Shown: piece by piece, positions 5,880 to 8,532 of the stretch
How positions within the stretch are numbered: position 1 is the first letter of the stretch
Layout: each line of letters starts with the position of its first letter
NCBI GenBank assembly: GCA_038747545.1
Contig: JBCDJT010000182.1
Span: 1-8,532, forward strand
Reading direction: 5' to 3'
Length of the DNA: 8,532 nt
Source: JBCCMF01 sp038747545
Lineage (GTDB): Bacteria; Bacteroidota; Rhodothermia; Rhodothermales; JBCCMF01
Notes under the pieces: model-generated
The model's database searches: none
What the model saw: only the letters and a program-made list of their open reading frames with translations
Told to the model about the DNA's origin: nothing
Made by a program: the position numbers and the translations under genes

Positions 5880-6557
5880 ATGAAACGTACGTCGTACTTC
5901 TTTTTGCCCTTGGTGGCTTGCGCGCTCTTGTTCTCTACCGCCGGGTGTTCCAGCCTCGGCAAAACTGAAAAAGGTGCGGGCATCGGGGCGGCGGCTGGCG
6001 GCGTCATCGGTGGCATCATTGGCAACCGCAGCGACAATACGGGCAAGGGCGCTATCATTGGCGCCGCTGTAGGCGGTGCGGCTGGAGCTATCATCGGCGC
6101 GCAGATGGACAAGCAGGCCGAGGAGTTAGAAGACGAACTGGAAGGCGCCGAGGTAGAGCGCGTGGGCGAAGGCATCCAGATCACGTTCGACTCGGCCATC
6201 CTGTTTGCTACCAACTCGTCGACCGTGTCGGGCGCGTCGCAGCAAAACCTGATGAGCTTGGCTACGAGTCTCCAGACGTACCCGAACACCGAAGTGCTCA
6301 TCACAGGACACACCGATGCCACGGGCACAGATGCGTACAACCAGAAGCTCTCGGAGGAGCGGGCAGGCAGCGTGGCGACTATCCTGATGCAGAACGGCGT
6401 AGACGGAACGCGTGTCAAAACCATGGGCCTGGGCGAGTCGCAGCCCATCGCCGACAACGGCACGGCCGCCGGGCGCCAGCAGAACCGCCGCGTGGAGGTC
6501 GCCATCTTCGCGACGGAAGCGTACCGCCAAGAAGTGGAAAGTGGTTCAGGCGAGTAA
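5880..6557 (+). CDS. OmpA-family lipoprotein with glycine zipper (YiaD-like)
   Basis: A 225-residue envelope lipoprotein. The signal peptide (1-22) ends in a lipobox with Cys at residue 23 (STAGC), so the mature protein should be lipid-anchored, probably in the outer membrane. Residues 32-73 are a glycine zipper made of two similar halves (32-48 and 57-73) rich in GxxxG spacing, followed by an acidic helix (about 76-95). The C-terminal OmpA domain (about 98-212) should bind peptidoglycan. D146 in TGHTDATG and R161 in LSEERAGSV are 15 residues apart, as are the diaminopimelate-binding Asp and Arg of characterised OmpA domains. It also has the NRRVEV end motif. The layout matches E. coli YiaD. 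The ATG at 5880 fits the signal peptide, but no ribosome site is visible. It is divergent from the kinase and has its own terminator, so it is probably a single-gene unit. Confidence 0.93.
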   Translation: MKRTSYFFLPLVACALLFSTAGCSSLGKTEKGAGIGAAAGGVIGGIIGNRSDNTGKGAIIGAAVGGAAGAIIGAQMDKQAEELEDELEGAEVERVGEGIQITFDSAILFATNSSTVSGASQQNLMSLATSLQTYPNTEVLITGHTDATGTDAYNQKLSEERAGSVATILMQNGVDGTRVKTMGLGESQPIADNGTAAGRQQNRRVEVAIFATEAYRQEVESGSGE

Positions 6558-6587
6558 ACGTTGTCCTCCGCCCTACCACTCTAGTAC

Positions 6588-6624
6588 AAGGCGTCGGTGC
6601 GCAGCGTAGCATCGGCGCCTTTTT
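6588..6624 (+). terminator. Intrinsic terminator of the OmpA lipoprotein gene
   Basis: AAGGCGTCGGTGC (6588-6600) pairs along all 13 positions with GCATCGGCGCCTT (6609-6621), with two G-U wobbles and an eight-base loop. Five T residues (6620-6624) finish it. It begins 31 bases after the OmpA stop and separates that gene from the next one. Confidence 0.85.
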
Positions 6625-6650
6625 GCATACACCGTTCTCGGTTCCAGGCG

Positions 6651-6681
6651 TTTCGCGTCTGGCGTAAAACCGCTATCTTCG
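6651..6681 (+). promoter_or_regulatory. Candidate Bacteroidota-type promoter of the M14-like gene
   Basis: TTTC (6651-6654) and TATCTTCG (6674-6681) are 19 bases apart. The second matches TAnnTTTG at all but one position, and the spacing suits a -33/-7 promoter of Bacteroidota. Transcription would start near 6688, just before the ATG at 6705. The OmpA terminator lies directly upstream, so a promoter is expected here. Confidence 0.45.
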
Positions 6682-6704
6682 AGCCTCGCTGTTTCTCTAT
6701 CCTG

Positions 6705-8342
6705 ATGCGTGCTCGTATGCGGTCGCTTTCTCTTCGCTGGTCGGTAGGATTTTTCTCGGTGTTGGCCCTCGGGCTGACCGCAACGGCCTCAGCCCAATCG
6801 TTCAGCACCCACGCCGAGCAGCAAGCGCGCTTTGAGGCCCTTGCCCAGGCCCACGCTGACGCCACCCTGCTGAACATCGGCGCCTCAGCTGGTGACCGTG
6901 CGCTCTACGGCCTCGCCATTGGCCAAGCGGGCACAGAGCACCCGGCGCTGCTGGTGCTTGGCGGTGTGGAACCCTATGACGTCACCAGTCCGCATGCTGC
7001 TGAGGCGTTTGCTGAGTATCTGCTCACCACCGACGCCGACTCGGTGCAGGCCCTACTGGCGCGGGTCACGGTGTACGTCATTCCACGCCTCACGCCTGAC
7101 CCGCTCGCGGGCTACCACGCCACGCCACGCCACCAACCCCACGGCAACGCCCACCCTGACGATGCCGACCGCGATGGGCTGAGTGACGAAGACGGCCCCG
7201 ACGACCTGAACGACGATGGCATCATTGCCATGATGCGCGTGTTGGCTTCCGATGGTACCATGATCGCCGACGAGGCCGATGGCGCAATGATGCGGATGGC
7301 GGACACGAAAGCGGGCGAGGTGGGGCTCTACCACGTGTTGATGGAGGGCCGCGATAACGACGGCGATCTGCACGTGAACGAGGATGCCATGGGCGGCATC
7401 CGCATCAACCGCAACACAACGCACAGCTATGCGCCGTACACGGCCGAGGTGGGGCAGCACCCGTTCGAGGCGCCTGAGTTGCGCGCGTTGGGCGACTTCG
7501 TGTTTGCGCACCCCAACATTGCCGCCGTGTTCAGCTTCGGCGACCACGACAACCTGCACACCCCGTGGGAAATCCGCCACCCGCAGCGCCGCAGCCGCCC
7601 CAACCAGTTCGCCGCCGACTCGGTGGCGCACGCGGCGTTGACGAAGGCGCTGGCACCGCTGGCTGAATACCGAGGGGTGGGCAGTGTGCCCTCGGGCAGC
7701 GTGCCCGGCTGGGCGTACTACCACGCGGGCCGCCTCAGCTTCGGCGCCCCCGCCTTCACCTACCCCACCGACGACGAAGTCAAGCAGATCCGCTCCGAGC
7801 GTGACCGCACACACGCTGCGCTTCGCTGGCTCCGTGCCAACCGCCCCGAATTGATACACGACTGGACTGCTATTGAGCACCCTGACTACCCTGGGCAGAC
7901 TGTTGAGATCGGCGGTGCCGAACCGTTCGCCACGCAAAACCCTATGGCCGATAGCCTGATGGCGCAAGCCACCGCCGCTACGACGCCGCTGCTGTTCAGC
8001 TTAGCGCACCATCTTCCGCAGATGCAACTCGACGCGCCGCGCGTGACCGACCTGGGCGGCAACACCTACCGCGTGACGCTCACCGTCCACAACGCCGGCA
8101 TGATGCCCACGCACACACAGGCAGGGCGTGCCGTCCGGGCACAGCGCCCCGTCCGCGTCGACGCGACGCTGGCCAGTGGGCAGCAGTTCGTGAACGGCCG
8201 GGCCATCACCCTACTCAGCCAGCCCATCCCTGGCATGGCACGCCAGGATGTGACGTTCGTCATCCAAGGGCGTGGGACAGTGGCCTTCGAGGCCTTCACA
8301 CCATCCGCAGGCCGTGCCACCACGACAGTATCGCTCGACTGA
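6705..8342 (+). CDS. Secreted M14 carboxypeptidase-like protein with degenerate zinc site
   Basis: 545 residues from the ATG at 6705. A signal peptide is followed by probable cleavage after residue 30 (TASA|Q). An M14-like domain spans about 40-440 and a beta-sandwich-like domain about 445-545 (LTVHNAGMMPT). M14 landmarks can be followed in order: LVLGGVEPYD at the position of the zinc motif GxHxxE, here E89 and D92; IPRLTPD where NPDG is usual; NRN (235-237), matching the Asn-Arg pair that binds the substrate carboxylate; FSFGDHDN with H281, the likely third zinc ligand; and AFTYP where the catalytic Glu is expected, here P354. An alternative HAAE lies at 97-100. Three acidic loops resemble calcium sites (153-163, 166-172, 217-227). 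Activity is doubtful. An upstream in-frame GTG at 6597 lies inside the preceding terminator and is unlikely; the ATG at 6717 would also preserve the signal peptide. These alignments were made by eye. Confidence 0.82.
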   Translation: MRARMRSLSLRWSVGFFSVLALGLTATASAQSFSTHAEQQARFEALAQAHADATLLNIGASAGDRALYGLAIGQAGTEHPALLVLGGVEPYDVTSPHAAEAFAEYLLTTDADSVQALLARVTVYVIPRLTPDPLAGYHATPRHQPHGNAHPDDADRDGLSDEDGPDDLNDDGIIAMMRVLASDGTMIADEADGAMMRMADTKAGEVGLYHVLMEGRDNDGDLHVNEDAMGGIRINRNTTHSYAPYTAEVGQHPFEAPELRALGDFVFAHPNIAAVFSFGDHDNLHTPWEIRHPQRRSRPNQFAADSVAHAALTKALAPLAEYRGVGSVPSGSVPGWAYYHAGRLSFGAPAFTYPTDDEVKQIRSERDRTHAALRWLRANRPELIHDWTAIEHPDYPGQTVEIGGAEPFATQNPMADSLMAQATAATTPLLFSLAHHLPQMQLDAPRVTDLGGNTYRVTLTVHNAGMMPTHTQAGRAVRAQRPVRVDATLASGQQFVNGRAITLLSQPIPGMARQDVTFVIQGRGTVAFEAFTPSAGRATTTVSLD

Positions 8343-8343
8343 T

Positions 8344-8371
8344 GCGCACTCATTGAGAGATGATTGTGCGC
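8344..8371 (+). terminator. Hairpin directly after the M14-like gene
   Basis: GCGCAC then TCAT (8344-8353) pairs with ATGA and GTGCGC (8360-8363 and 8366-8371), giving ten pairs with a two-base bulge and a six-base loop. It starts right after the stop codon. No T-run follows, so it may be a weak terminator or a 3'-end stabiliser. Confidence 0.4.
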
Positions 8372-8392
8372 TCAGAGATTGCAGCCTGGACA

Positions 8393-8532
8393 GGGCTTTG
8401 TTGCACGGAGCAGCCGTTCGGATCATCAGTGCAGCTTCGTCCGTGGCAGTAGCGCCTCCGACTCTGCATCACACCCATGCCTGACACCTACCGCATTCGC
8501 AACTGGTCTGCCTACAACAACGCCCTCGTGCA
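8393..8532 (+). mobile_element. Left end of an IS5-family (IS903-like) insertion sequence, cut by the window edge
   Basis: GGGCTTTGTTGCA begins at 8393. GGCTTTGTTG is the start of the terminal inverted repeat of IS903, and similar ends occur in that group of the IS5 family. The predicted transposase start follows about 83 bp inside, a suitable distance. The element lies about 50 bp beyond the M14-like stop codon and does not interrupt it. The right end and target duplication are outside the window, so the exact boundary is uncertain by a base or two. Confidence 0.7.
8477..8532 (+). CDS. IS5-family transposase, N-terminus only
   Basis: The first 18 codons encode MPDTYRIRNWSAYNNALV, and the window then ends in mid-codon. 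The NWxxYNxAL signature is typical of the N-terminus of IS903-group transposases (IS903 itself has NWPTYNKAL). The rest, including the DDE catalytic triad that cuts and joins DNA, is not visible, so intactness cannot be judged. No ribosome site is evident. The IS903-like inverted repeat upstream supports the call. Confidence 0.8.
   Translation, partial: MPDTYRIRNWSAYNNALV

Noticed and set aside
5852..6505. Leftward 217-codon ORF over the OmpA gene
   Set aside because: Its Ala/Pro/Ser-rich low-complexity protein is the mirror of the Gly/Ala zipper codons; the OmpA frame has clear domains.
6597..6704. N-terminal extension of the M14-like protein from a GTG at 6597
   Set aside because: The GTG lies inside the OmpA terminator hairpin and upstream of the candidate promoter; the extension would bury the signal peptide.
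7053..7967. Leftward 304-codon ORF
   Set aside because: Antisense to the M14-like gene, Val/Arg/His-rich with no recognisable domain; a codon-bias shadow.
1..8532. Search for CRISPR arrays, tRNA, rRNA, toxin-antitoxin or defence genes
   Set aside because: No regularly spaced repeats, cloverleaf-like or rRNA-like stretches, or recognisable defence domains were seen by eye.

Overview
The window looks like ordinary chromosomal DNA from a GC-rich bacterium, most likely of the Bacteroidota/Rhodothermota lineage (relatives of Salinibacter or Rhodothermus). The reasons are the roughly 800-residue two-domain FtsX permease typical of that lineage, the general lack of Shine-Dalgarno sequences, and at least one upstream region resembling the -33/-7 promoters of that group. 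This placement is inference; no rRNA or other marker gene is present.

Layout. Bases 1-146 hold the 3' end of an unrecognised rightward gene whose last residues (QLKLFD) look like a sliding-clamp-binding peptide. It converges on a leftward MacB/FtsX-type ABC permease (242-2629). Next, all leftward, come a stand-alone receiver protein (2810-3190, closed by a clear intrinsic terminator at 2746-2773), a NarL/LuxR-type response regulator (3384-4016) and a soluble histidine kinase with two PAS domains (4091-5572). Transcription runs kinase, then NarL regulator, then receiver, so these three form a signalling cassette. The 307-bp region 5573-5879 separates this cassette from rightward genes. It is rich in inverted and direct repeats and holds the divergent control region. 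To the right are an OmpA-type lipoprotein with a glycine zipper (5880-6557, with its own terminator at 6588-6624) and a secreted M14-carboxypeptidase-like protein (about 6705-8342). An IS5-family (IS903-like) element begins about 50 bp past that gene and runs off the window.

How the genes may work together. The kinase has no membrane segment, so it probably senses a cytoplasmic cue. It should phosphorylate the NarL regulator and possibly the single-domain receiver. The permease, OmpA lipoprotein and M14-like protein are envelope or secreted products and are plausible but unproven targets. The most unusual protein is the M14-like one: its HxxE zinc motif and catalytic Glu both appear replaced, while the substrate-binding NRN and acidic calcium-type loops remain. 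I found no CRISPR array, tRNA, rRNA, toxin-antitoxin pair or obvious defence system. The best non-coding signals are the hairpin with overlapping tandem repeat before the OmpA gene and the symmetric TTACTTTG pair in the divergent region.
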